A stretch of DNA of 21,005 nucleotides, taken from positions 1 to 21,005 of the forward strand of contig JALOQG010000012.1 of the NCBI GenBank assembly GCA_025453505.1. The letters run 5' to 3'. Source of the stretch: Myxococcota bacterium. Lineage in GTDB: Bacteria; Myxococcota_A; UBA9160; PR03. Under the pieces are notes generated by a model. It did not search any database. It was not told where the DNA came from and saw only the letters and a program-made list of their open reading frames with translations. Shown piece after piece: positions 1-8,800 of this stretch (within the stretch, counting starts at the first letter, position 1; each line of letters starts with the position of its first letter). A program made the translations under genes and the position numbers.

Positions 1-129
1 GAGTCCGAGCACGAGGTCGCGCAGCGATTCGGCGGACAGCTCGATGCCCAGCGACGCACGCACGGCCTGTCCGCCGAGGAAGAGGCCGGCGATCACGAGG
101 ACGAGCGCCACGGGAAAGAGTCGTCGCAT
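1..129 (-). CDS. N-terminus of a membrane protein, possibly TVP38/TMEM64 (DedA-like) family; truncated by window edge
   Basis: An ATG at 129 on the minus strand opens a frame that runs without a stop to base 1 (43 residues). It starts MRRLFPVALVLVIAGLFLGG, a short basic start followed by one hydrophobic helix, then QAVRASLGIELSAESLRDLV. A first helix followed by a short amphipathic stretch of the form 'LGI-(E)LS-E-LR' is how many TVP38/TMEM64 (SNARE-associated Golgi/DedA-like) membrane proteins begin, but 43 residues are too few to be sure. The gene lies downstream of the HugZ-like gene on the same strand with a 69-bp gap, so it may be the last member of that run. A signal-anchored exported protein is the alternative. 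Confidence 0.5.
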   Translation of the reverse strand, partial: MRRLFPVALVLVIAGLFLGGQAVRASLGIELSAESLRDLVLGL

Positions 130-198
130 CGGGGACACAGCCTAGCCCGGATCCCGCCCGTGCGAGTTGCCGACCCGATCCGTCCCGGGTCCGGTCTC

Positions 199-918
199 CT
201 AGGCTCGCGACTCGCGCGTGAGGCGCACCATCTCCATGCGCACGTCCTGCGCGGTGAGACACGGCTTCGCAAAGGGAATCCAGCGGACGGTTCCCGCATT
301 GCGCAGGTGGAAGCCCTCCGGGTCGCAGCGGACCATCGAGACGTCGCGGGGCTCTTCCCGGAGGATGGCGCCGACCATCGACTCCATCGCGTCGGCGTGG
401 TCGTCGTTCATGTGCGTGACGATGCCGTTCTCGCCCTTTGCCCACTCGGGCGTCGGGAGCAGCCACTCGTTCGGCTCGATCCAGCGGATCTCGCCGAAGC
501 CGCCGATCCAACGCACGCGCACCGGCTCGATGCGCCAGAAGCCGAAGTCGTGGAAGTCCTCGTAGGCGCGCTGCTCGGGAAAGAGCGCGAAGTAGCGCTC
601 GGCGACGGCGGCGCGCTCGGCGTCGGGCAGTGCATGCGCTTCGCCGAGCAGGCTCGCGCGGCCGAGGGCCTGGCGATCGCCGGTGGCGGCGGCCTCGACG
701 ACGGTGAGGCAGCAGCGCGGGTCGGCAGTAAGGTTGCGCGTGTGTTCGGCGAGCTGGCTGACGTAGATCAGCGGCCTTGCCTCGATCGTCATCGCGAAGG
801 GCGCGAGCGACCCGAAAGGAAAGCCCGTCATCTCCCTGGAATGCGTCGAGAGGACGCCCGCGTCGCTCTTGCGCAGCAGCGCCCGGGCCTTCGCCGCGAG
901 ATCCGCGCGCTCCTCCAC
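199..918 (-). CDS. HugZ-like / pyridoxamine 5'-phosphate oxidase-fold protein with C-terminal DUF2470 domain
   Basis: The 239-residue protein has a split-barrel flavin/haem-binding (PNPOx-like) domain at about 8-150, with the typical opening LLRKSDAGVLSTHS and the segment GFPFGSLAPFAM. A DUF2470 domain follows at about 158-235, marked by THMNDDHADAM (His169, His174). This two-domain order is that of HugZ-type haem oxygenases and of many uncharacterised haem-utilisation proteins. The family is cytoplasmic and has no signal peptide, as here. Whether this member degrades haem or only binds haem or flavin cannot be read from the sequence. The start is a GTG at 918, 2 nt after the stop of the DUF4404 gene, so translation is probably coupled. 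No strong Shine-Dalgarno is visible. Confidence 0.85.
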   Translation of the reverse strand: MEERADLAAKARALLRKSDAGVLSTHSREMTGFPFGSLAPFAMTIEARPLIYVSQLAEHTRNLTADPRCCLTVVEAAATGDRQALGRASLLGEAHALPDAERAAVAERYFALFPEQRAYEDFHDFGFWRIEPVRVRWIGGFGEIRWIEPNEWLLPTPEWAKGENGIVTHMNDDHADAMESMVGAILREEPRDVSMVRCDPEGFHLRNAGTVRWIPFAKPCLTAQDVRMEMVRLTRESRA

Positions 919-920
919 GC

Positions 921-1172
921 TCAGATGCCCATCTTCGCAAGTGCGTCGAGCACCCGGCCGACCGCCTCGGTGAGCGCGGGATGCCGCTCCTCGAATTCGC
1001 GCAGGCGCTCCGTCAGCGATTCGTTCTCCTGCCCGTCCGATCGCTCGAGCAGCTCCTGGATGTCGGCGTCGACTTCGCGCAGCAGCTCGCGTGAGCGGTC
1101 GTCGACGGACTCCGCGGACTGCAGCTCCGCGTGCAGGTTTTCGAGCATCCGGCGCAGGTGTTCGGCTGACAT
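921..1172 (-). CDS. DUF4404 family protein (small coiled-coil protein)
   Basis: The 83-residue acidic, helical protein begins MSAEHLRRMLENLHAELQSA and continues with a run of Leu/Glu/Arg heptads. This matches DUF4404, a family of about 80-90 residue proteins with an N-terminal 'L..LL..LH.EL' pattern, a central 'SRELL..V..DI..LLE' stretch, and a C-terminal helix over the segment HPALTEAVGRVLDALAKMGI. It has no transmembrane segment or signal peptide. It sits 26 nt downstream of the small membrane protein gene and 2 nt upstream of the HugZ-like gene, so the three look like one transcript. The family has no established function; the heptads suggest oligomerisation. Confidence 0.8.
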   Translation of the reverse strand: MSAEHLRRMLENLHAELQSAESVDDRSRELLREVDADIQELLERSDGQENESLTERLREFEERHPALTEAVGRVLDALAKMGI

Positions 1173-1198
1173 GACGCCATCCTACCCAGAGGGCGGGA

Positions 1199-1492
1199 TC
1201 AGGTCGAGGCGTCGCCGCCGTAGAGCGCCTCGTGGGACTTCCAGCGCGCGAACGACGAAATCGCCCCGCCGGCGAGGAAGACCGAAAAGACCATCGCGAC
1301 CCGCCCGAGGAAGGCCGCCGACGCGAGCCGCTCGTTCGTGAAGGTGCCGCCCTCGAAGATTTCGAGCACGACGACGACGGCGATCGTCATCGGGATCGCG
1401 CGGCGCAGCGCGCCGGCCAGCACGAAGCGCGGCAGACCTCCGGCCTTGATCTTCTCCCACTGATCCCGGCGGTGCTTCGGCGGCGCAGGCAT
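1199..1492 (-). CDS. Small two-helix membrane protein, hypothetical
   Basis: The 97-residue protein starts MPAPPKHRRDQWEKIKAGG. It has a hydrophobic helix at about 34-46 (IPMTIAVVVVLEIF) and a second at about 61-79 (FLGRVAMVFSVFLAGGAIS), then a short polar tail ending GGDAST. The layout 'W-x-x-I-K-x-G-G-x-x-R-F-V-L-x-x-x-L-x-x-x-I-P-M' recurs in small uncharacterised bacterial inner-membrane proteins. The frame is open further upstream, but the ATG at 1492 is chosen because a GGAGG lies 8 nt before it and the upstream residues look non-coding (Arg/Ala/Thr mix). It is the first gene of the left minus-strand run. Function unknown. Confidence 0.7.
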   Translation of the reverse strand: MPAPPKHRRDQWEKIKAGGLPRFVLAGALRRAIPMTIAVVVVLEIFEGGTFTNERLASAAFLGRVAMVFSVFLAGGAISSFARWKSHEALYGGDAST

Positions 1493-1500
1493 GACGACGA

Positions 1501-1505
1501 CCTCC
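1501..1505 (-). promoter_or_regulatory. Shine-Dalgarno of the small membrane protein gene
   Basis: Reading the minus strand, GGAGG is followed by 8 nt and then ATG at 1492. This is the best ribosome binding site in the left part of the window. It decides the start against longer upstream extensions of the same frame. Confidence 0.7.
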
Positions 1506-1716
1506 GCTGCCAAGCCTGTGCGACCGGCAGCGAACGCGCAACCTGCGGTGTGCGTCCGCGCACATTCGATCCGCGAAGCGACGTCACCCCGATCCGTCTG
1601 CGCACGGCCTGCATCGAAACCGCGCGCGCGTTGCACGTCATGGTGCGCTCACGCTCAATCCCGATATTGCCGCCGGTCGATCAGTCTTCAGGAGAGGCGA
1701 GCACGCTTCTCGCGCC

Positions 1717-1722
1717 GGGGGG
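1717..1722 (+). promoter_or_regulatory. Purine-rich ribosome binding site before a TTG start
   Basis: GGGGGG lies 5 nt before the TTG at 1728. No in-frame ATG or GTG lies between here and the signal-peptide core, and the residues after the TTG form a clean signal peptide. The TTG is therefore the most likely start of the cytochrome gene. Confidence 0.5.
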
Positions 1723-1727
1723 CTCTC

Positions 1728-4700
1728 TTGACTGGACCGCAGCGCATCGCGCTCGCTCTCGTTTTTGTCGCGTCGATCTTCGGTTCGGATACGACGCACG
1801 CGCAAGGGCCCGGCTTCCCGAACGTCGCGCGCACCAAGGGCGAGCTTCTCGCGGGCCCGGTGTCGCCGACGATCGGCCGCACCGCGGTGGTCATCTATCA
1901 CCAGGGTCTCCTGATCGCGAACCCGGAGGCGCCCGAGTCGGCCGCCGGATCCGATCTCCTCTCGCGCTCCTACGACATCTCGGACCCGCGCAATCCCGTC
2001 GCGACGGTGATCCCGGAGATGGGCGCGAACTCGATGGTGGGCGCGCACGGCTACTGGCACGAGGGCGCGCACCTGCGCGGCCTGCGTGGATCCGGTGGGC
2101 GCTCGTTCACGGTGACGGGCAGTGGCTCGGCCGCACGCGTCGTCGAGAGCTCGTCGCTCCCCTCCATCTTCACGCCGCGCAAGACCGGCGTGACGATTCC
2201 GTGGGCGGGGCGCGGCCTGATGTTCCAGCCCTTCCAGACCCAGTACTACCGCTCCTACGGCACGACCGAACACGTCAACGTGCTCTTCAAGGGATCGCAG
2301 GAACTCGCGATCTGGGACCACATCGGGCTCACCGGCGTGGTCGGTCATCCGTTCCTGATCGGCAACATCCTCTACGTCGCGTCGGACCAGGCGATGTCGG
2401 GCATCGCCGCCTACGACATCACGCCGAGCTTGAACGCCCCCGGGACGCCGCCGCAGCTGATCGGCCTGCTCAACGCGCCGATCGGCGGCTACTGGCCCGA
2501 GATCTGGGGCGGCAACGGCAAGCTCCTCGTCGTGTTCCCGGCACGCGCGGCGCGCTTCATGGTCGCCGACGTGACCGATCCGACGAACATGTTCGTCGTC
2601 GCCGACCGCACGCTTCCGAACGGCGATCCCTCGTACGCACAGTTCCAGGACAACTTCGTGTTCATGGATCGCTACAAGATCGACATGACGAACGACTTCG
2701 CGATCGATCTCGCGCTCGACAACCGCACGCGCGGCATCGACCCGAGCCAGTTCGCGCTGCCGATCGGGAATCTGCTCGTGACGGGCGGCCTGCAGCGCAA
2801 CGGCTCGACGCCCATGACCCAGGGCCTGGCGATCTGGGCGCACCAGGCCGCGCCGGACACGACGGGTCCCTCGGTCGGCTTTCACATCCCGCGCGCGAAC
2901 CAGACTTCGTATCCCGTCGGCGCGCCGATCACGCTGCTGATCCACGAGACGCTGCGCACCGAGACGATCGAGAACGGTTCGACGTTCCTGGTCCGCCCGC
3001 TCTCGCCGAGCGGTGCGCCCGGCGCCGCGATCGCCGGGCAGATCGTGTTCGCATTCGACGACGTGCTGACCTTCACGCCGTCGCAGCCGCTCGCACCGAA
3101 CACGACCTACGAAGTCTCGCTGCCGGCGAACGGCATCCGCGACGCCGCGAACAACGGCATGGTTCCGTACAGCTTCCGCTTCTCGACCGGTGCGACGCTC
3201 GGCGGCGGCAACGAGCCGCCCGCGATCCTCGCCTTCGGGAGCTCGCAGCATCCGGCGCCGGTCGGCGGCACGATCACGCTCTCGTTCGGCGCGAACGACC
3301 CGGAAGGCTCGCCGGTCTCGTATCGCGTGGACTTCGGCGACGGCAGCGCGACGCAGTGGATCACGAGCGGCTCCGTCACGCACAGTTTCGCGGCGGCGGG
3401 TCACTACGGGGTCGTGCTCCAGGCGCGTGACGCGTCGGGCGCGACGTCCACGCAGCAGCTCACGGTCACCGTGATGAACGCGCCGACCGGGCCGCGGCCG
3501 ACGCAGAGCGCGCCGATCAGCTTCGACGCGGCGAACTCGCGCACGTGGTCCGTGAATCCCGACAACGATTCGGTGACGCGGATCGCCTCGAACGGCGCCG
3601 TCGTCGAGATCGGCCTCGGCCTCGGCACGCGGCCGCGCTCGGTCGCGACCGACGCCTCCGGCAATGCGTGGGTCACCTGCGAAGGCACGGACGAGGTCGT
3701 GATCGTCTCGCCCGCCGGCGCGCTGATCGACGCGATCGAATTCGCCTACGGCAGCGCGCCGTACGGCATCGCGTTCACGCCCGACAAGTCGAGCGCGCTC
3801 GTGACGACGCACGGGAAGGGCGAGCTGTGGCGCTTCTCGGGCTCGACGCGCCAGGCCACCGGATCGATCGTGCTCGGCCCGACGGCGCGCGCGATCGCGA
3901 TCACCGGCAACGGCGCGCGCGCGCTCGTCACGCGCTTCGTCTCGCCCGACGCCGGCGCACAGGTCTGGGACGTCGCACTCGGCGCCGGCCTCGGTCTGAC
4001 GCGCACGATCACGCTCGCGGAGGACCGGACGACCGCGGACACGCCGAGCCGAGGCCGCGGTCTGCCGAACTACCTCGCGAGCATCGCGATCACGCCTTCC
4101 GGCGCCCGCGCATGGGTGGCGTCGAAGCAGGACAACCACCGCCGCGGCGTGTTCGCGAGCGGCACCGACCTCACCACCGACGGCACCGTGCGCGCGATCG
4201 TGTCGGAGATCGATCTCGCGAGCGGCACCGAGGTCCCGGCGGCGCGACGCGACGTGGACAACAGCGATTCACCGAGCGGCGTCACGTTCTCTCCGCTCGG
4301 CGACTGGGCCTTCGTGACGCTGCAGGGCAACAACATGGTCGCCGTCTACGACGCGCTCATCGACGCCGCGGCCGTCGGCGGCGACGTGCCCGTCGTCTCG
4401 CGCTTCGGGACGGGCCGCGCGCCGCAGGGCGCGGCGCTCGACGCGACGGGCCAGCGCCTGCACGTCCACGACTTCCTCTCGCGGGGCGTCACGCGGCTCG
4501 AGCTCGCCAGCTTCCTGACCGGGACCTCGGCCAGCGTCACCTCCAGCTTCGTCTCGACCATCACGGGCGAAGCGCTGCCCGCCGACGTCGTCGCCGGCAA
4601 GCGCATCTTCTACAACGCCTCCGACGACGGTGGCCCGGACGGCAGCAACCGCATGAGCGCCGAGGGCTACATCAGCTGCGCGACGTGTCACGTCGACGGC

Positions 4701-5888
4701 GGTCACGACGGGCGTACGTGGGACTTCACCGGCCGCGGCGAAGGCCTGCGCAACACCACCGATCTGCGCGGCCGTGCCGGCGTCGGACACGGGCGCGTGC
4801 ACTGGAGCGCCAACTTCGACGAGATCCAGGACTTCGAGAACGACATCCGCGGTCCCTTCGGCGGCGTGGGCTTCCTCTCGGACGGCCAGTTCGCGCTCAC
4901 TTCGAACACGCTCGGAACGCCGAAAGCCGGACGCAGTGCGGATCTCGACGCGCTCGCGGCCTACGTGACGTCGCTCGGCGCGAAGCACCTGCCGCGCACA
5001 CCGTTCCGCGACGCGGACGGCACGAAGTCGGAGGCGGGCCTGCGCGGCGCCCAGGTCTTCCAGACCTACGGATGCCCGTCCTGTCACGTGGGCGGCAAGA
5101 AGACCGACAGCGCGCTCGCGATGTCTCTTTTGCACGACGTCGGCACGCTGTCGAGCACGTCGGGGCAACGCCTCGGCGGTCCGCTCGCCGGCATCGACAC
5201 GCCGACGCTGTTGGGCCTCGCGTACTCGGCGCCGTATCTGCACGACGGCAGCGCAGCGACGCTCGAAGACGTCTTCACGAGCGTCGGCGGCAGCGTCCTC
5301 CAGGCCGAAGATGCGGTGCTCACCGGCGCCAGCGTGATCACGCCGACGCAGGGAGGCAATCTCCACGGCGGCGAAGCGGTGCGCTTCCTGGCCGCGTCGA
5401 ACCGGATCCGCTTCGACGGCGTCGACGGCGGCTCGGGCGGCTCGGCGCGCGTGACGCTCCGCTACGCGTCGCTCGCCAACGGCGCGCAGATCACGGTGCG
5501 CGTGAACGGCGCCGTCGCGGGCACGCTCTCGATGCCGGCGACTCCGAACGTCCCGAACTGGTTCCCGAACGCCTTCACGACGCGCACGATCGACGTCACG
5601 CTGGCGTCGGGCGCCGGCAACACGATCCAGCTCGAGCCGAACAACGACCGCGTCGCGATCGACGACGTCATCGTCGTGAACGCCTCCGACACGGCGTCCG
5701 CGAGCATCCACGGCGTGGTGTCCACGCTCGCGGCGAGCGCGCGCGGCGATCTGATGCAGTACCTGCGCGAACTCGACGGCGCCGACGCCGTGGCGCTGCC
5801 GGAAGTCGGCGACACGCTCGGCGCGGGCGCCGCGATGCTCGGCATCGCGCTGCTGCGACGGCTGCGAGGGGAACGGCGCCGCGACTAG
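1728..5888 (+). CDS. Exported multidomain di-haem cytochrome c (MauG/CCP-like) with Ig-like, PKD, propeller and carbohydrate-binding-like modules
   Basis: From the TTG at 1728 the protein is 1386 residues. Residues 1-25 are a signal peptide cut after THA. Residues about 26-376 hold LVIVD-like repeats (ILYVASDQ..GIAAYDI; FMVADVTDPTNMFVV). About 377-491 is an Ig-like (SbsA/Big_5-type) domain, about 495-585 a PKD domain (NEPPAI, YRVDFGDGS, THSFAAAGHY), and about 590-935 a YncE-like propeller. Two haem motifs follow, CATCH (984-988) and CPSCH (1116-1120), then the MauG/CCP-type motif APYLHDGSAATLEDVF. A CBM6/35-like domain at about 1191-1319 (QAEDAV, LRYASLANGA, RVNG, IDDVIVV) is placed before the usual closing segment of the cytochrome (VSTLAASARGDLMQYLRELDG). 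The C-terminus has LPEVG at 1357, an Ala/Leu/Gly-rich stretch, and RRLRGERRRD, resembling a PEP-CTERM-type tail. It probably acts outside the inner membrane in electron transfer or peroxide/oxidase chemistry. The substrate is unknown. Confidence 0.85.
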   Translation: MTGPQRIALALVFVASIFGSDTTHAQGPGFPNVARTKGELLAGPVSPTIGRTAVVIYHQGLLIANPEAPESAAGSDLLSRSYDISDPRNPVATVIPEMGANSMVGAHGYWHEGAHLRGLRGSGGRSFTVTGSGSAARVVESSSLPSIFTPRKTGVTIPWAGRGLMFQPFQTQYYRSYGTTEHVNVLFKGSQELAIWDHIGLTGVVGHPFLIGNILYVASDQAMSGIAAYDITPSLNAPGTPPQLIGLLNAPIGGYWPEIWGGNGKLLVVFPARAARFMVADVTDPTNMFVVADRTLPNGDPSYAQFQDNFVFMDRYKIDMTNDFAIDLALDNRTRGIDPSQFALPIGNLLVTGGLQRNGSTPMTQGLAIWAHQAAPDTTGPSVGFHIPRANQTSYPVGAPITLLIHETLRTETIENGSTFLVRPLSPSGAPGAAIAGQIVFAFDDVLTFTPSQPLAPNTTYEVSLPANGIRDAANNGMVPYSFRFSTGATLGGGNEPPAILAFGSSQHPAPVGGTITLSFGANDPEGSPVSYRVDFGDGSATQWITSGSVTHSFAAAGHYGVVLQARDASGATSTQQLTVTVMNAPTGPRPTQSAPISFDAANSRTWSVNPDNDSVTRIASNGAVVEIGLGLGTRPRSVATDASGNAWVTCEGTDEVVIVSPAGALIDAIEFAYGSAPYGIAFTPDKSSALVTTHGKGELWRFSGSTRQATGSIVLGPTARAIAITGNGARALVTRFVSPDAGAQVWDVALGAGLGLTRTITLAEDRTTADTPSRGRGLPNYLASIAITPSGARAWVASKQDNHRRGVFASGTDLTTDGTVRAIVSEIDLASGTEVPAARRDVDNSDSPSGVTFSPLGDWAFVTLQGNNMVAVYDALIDAAAVGGDVPVVSRFGTGRAPQGAALDATGQRLHVHDFLSRGVTRLELASFLTGTSASVTSSFVSTITGEALPADVVAGKRIFYNASDDGGPDGSNRMSAEGYISCATCHVDGGHDGRTWDFTGRGEGLRNTTDLRGRAGVGHGRVHWSANFDEIQDFENDIRGPFGGVGFLSDGQFALTSNTLGTPKAGRSADLDALAAYVTSLGAKHLPRTPFRDADGTKSEAGLRGAQVFQTYGCPSCHVGGKKTDSALAMSLLHDVGTLSSTSGQRLGGPLAGIDTPTLLGLAYSAPYLHDGSAATLEDVFTSVGGSVLQAEDAVLTGASVITPTQGGNLHGGEAVRFLAASNRIRFDGVDGGSGGSARVTLRYASLANGAQITVRVNGAVAGTLSMPATPNVPNWFPNAFTTRTIDVTLASGAGNTIQLEPNNDRVAIDDVIVVNASDTASASIHGVVSTLAASARGDLMQYLRELDGADAVALPEVGDTLGAGAAMLGIALLRRLRGERRRD

Positions 5889-8800
5889 CGGGAAGCCGGC
5901 GGCTTCCCGCGCCGCGCGAGCGGACGCCAGAGACCGCCCTCCGAAAAGCTCTCCCAGCCCCAGCGCAACCAGCGGAGCAGCGCGAAGGCGAGCCACGACG
6001 CCCACGCGAGCATCGCGGCGCGGTACACGAAGAGCGGTACCGAGTAGACACGCGCGGCGGGCAGCTCGCCCGCGCTGCGGTCCTGATACCACGCGAGATG
6101 ACCGGCGTTCGAGCCGTTGCCGCCGATCTGCATCTCGGGCGCGCCGAGCAGGCCCTGGCGGATCGCCGCGAAGAGCGCCCACAGCGCGAGCGCCGTTCCG
6201 GCGACGAGCGCGATCTGGACCGCGTCGAAAGCGCCGGGTTCGAGCGCCGCGCCGCGCGCGCGACGCCACGCGAGCGCGAGCAGCCAGCCCGCGACGAGCG
6301 CACCCATCCAGACTGGAACCTGCGTGAGGCCGACGCCGAGCAGCAGCCAGTGATGGAAGCGCAGCGGCACGCCCGGCACGCGCGAGAGCCCCCACGCGAC
6401 CAGCGCCAGCACGCCGAGCACGCTCCAGAAGAGCACGTAGGGCCCGAGACGCGGACCGCCGAGCGCGAGGATCCAGCGGTCCTCGGGCATCCGAACGATC
6501 CCGATGAGGTTCACCGCCGGCGCGCCGAGCGCGACGTCCGGCGCCGCGATCCGCCACGACATCGGCTCGGCGCTGCGCCACTCGACGCGGACGTCCTGTG
6601 CGCCGGGCCGGATCGGCAGCGACAGCTCGCGCCCTTCGGCACGCAGCGGCTGCTCGAGACCGTCGATGCGCACGGCGCGCAGCTCGGCGCCTTCCGGCAA
6701 CGTGATCGTGTGTCGCGCGCCCTGGGTGCTGCGCAACTCGAGTTCGAGCGACGCGTCGCGGCTGCGCCGGCCCGGCTGCACCTCGATCCGCGCACGATCG
6801 ATCGTCAGCGTGCTCCCGCCGACGCCGCGCGGGCGACGCACGGCGAGCGTCAGCGATTCACCGGGCCACGGCCGCCAGCTCCGCAGCGGCGCGGGATCGT
6901 CCTCGGCCACCGCGATCGGTGGGATGCCTTCGGCGTCCACGTGCCAGATCGGCTCGACCTGGAGCTGCCACGCCTCGACCCACGCCACCGACTCGGGCGC
7001 GCGCAGCGCGATCGAATCGCGCGGCGTCAGCGTCGACGTCCACGCGAGTTCGGACTGATCGGCGGCGAGCGCGACGCGCGCACGGCCGTCCTGCACGGGG
7101 ATGCCTTCGGTCGCGAGCGCCTCGCCCTCGAGCAGCGGCACGTCGAGCGCCACGGCCTGCCCGAGCGCCGAGAGCCGCACGACCCGCGTCTCCACCTGCC
7201 ACGCGACGCCGAGCACGAGCGTTCGTTCGACGCGCGCGAACACCGGCGGCGGCACCGCTCCGAACGACGGAGCCGCCGCCGTCGCGCCGGGCGTCGCGTC
7301 GCGCCGCAGTGTCAGCGCGCCGATCGCGCCGCCCTGCCCTGCGAGCCCCTCGACGCTCCAGCCCGGCGCGTCGACCGCGACCGAGCCCGGCGGCAGCGCG
7401 AACGACAGATCCACGCGCTCGGCGTCGGGCGCGACGCGCGCCTCGACGAGCACCTCGTGCACGCCGGGGGCGAGCGCCAGCCACAGCGTGCCGTCGCCGG
7501 CGCGCTGCAGCGAATCGCTCGCGCGCGAATCGACGACGACGGACTCGACGCCAAAACCTTCCGCGTCCGGCGAGCCGGCCGGCAGCGGGACCGCGCTCGC
7601 GACGGCGGCATGCGCTTCGAGGCGCAGTCGCAAACGGTCGTCGCGAACCTCGACACCGAGGCGCGCGATCGACGCGCACGAGGGCTTGCAAGCCGGCTCC
7701 TTCGAGAGCCGCTCGCGCAGTTCCTCGAGCAGCGCATCGGGCGGGAACTCGGCCCGCGCCGCAGGCGCTGCGAGGAAAGCGAGCAGCAACGCCGCGAGCG
7801 CGGTGGCCGGCACGGCGGGCGCGGGCGGCGAAGCAGTGGCCGGGCGCGCGGCCCGGCGCAGCAGCATCGCGACGAACGCCGCGACGAGCAGCACGCGCGC
7901 GAACGAGAAGAGGCGATTCCAGAACGGCGACACGAGGAGGAGTCGGATCGACTGCTCGGCGTCCACGGGCCCGCTCCAGGCGAGCTGCACCTCCTGCCAG
8001 CTCCAGGTCGGAACGCCCGGGCCGGTGGGAATGCGCGCGTCGGGGTCGAGCGCGCGGAGGTCGGCGGGACGCTGCGAGTCGCGACGCTTCCCGAACGCCT
8101 CTCGCTGCACACCCTCGACCACCACGGCCTCGGGCGAGGCCGGCGCCGGCGCCGGGACGGCGATCTCCTCTTCGTCTCCGACGGACTCGCCCTGCATCAC
8201 GTCCGACGCGTACTCGGCGCCCGACGTCGGCTCGGCCCGGCCGCCCATCTGCTGCAGCGCGCGCGCATACGCCGCTTCGCCCGGCACGTAGGCGAGGTGC
8301 AGTCCGCGCCGCAACTCGTCCACCGCGTACGGGATCGCGTGCACTGCGAGCGCGAGCCACGCGATCCCGCGCAGCACGCGCGCCGACGCCGCGATGCGTC
8401 GCGCGCCCAGCACGCGCACCAGCGCTTCCGCCGCGAGGACGCCGATCCAGACGAGATTCGGCGAACCCGGCTCGACCCAGGTCAGCACCAGGGCGGCGAG
8501 CGCGAGGGCTCCGCCCGCGAGGCCGAAGAGCTGCGTCGCGGCGGCGGCCGTGACGAGCACGAGGAAGAAGTCGAGCAGCGTCCACGCGCCGATCCACGAC
8601 GGGAAGGCCTCGTCCGCGCCGAACACGTGCACGAGCCGCCAGCCCGGCGGCACGTACAGCGTGGCGCCGACCTGGTCGAAGTCCTGCGACCAGCCGACGA
8701 CCGACAGCTCAGCCGTGTCGGCCTCTTCGATGCGACCGTCGGCTTCGAGCGCGAGCGCACCCGGCGGCGCCTCGACGCCCGCGGCGCCGCCGTCTTCGAG

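Larger units (their letters stand above)
1493..1727. other. Divergent intergenic region, 235 bp
   Basis: The stretch separates the minus-strand small membrane protein gene from the plus-strand cytochrome gene, so it should hold promoters for both. No convincing -35/-10 pair, operator or hairpin terminator was recognised. An AGGAGAGG at 1690-1697 looks like a Shine-Dalgarno but has no in-frame start codon at normal spacing. The cytochrome start at 1728 has its own purine run (see next entry). Confidence 0.5.

Noticed and set aside
1491..1727. N-terminal extension of the cytochrome frame back to an ATG at 1491
   Set aside because: The added 79 residues look non-coding, would overlap the start of the divergent gene, and would bury the signal peptide that begins at the TTG at 1728.
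1638..4139. Long minus-strand open frame opposite the cytochrome gene
   Set aside because: Arg/Asp/Ala-rich low-information translation, opposite clearly recognisable PKD and propeller modules.
4269..6581. Long minus-strand open frame spanning the end of the cytochrome gene
   Set aside because: Arg/Ala-rich shadow translation that crosses the junction of two well-supported genes.
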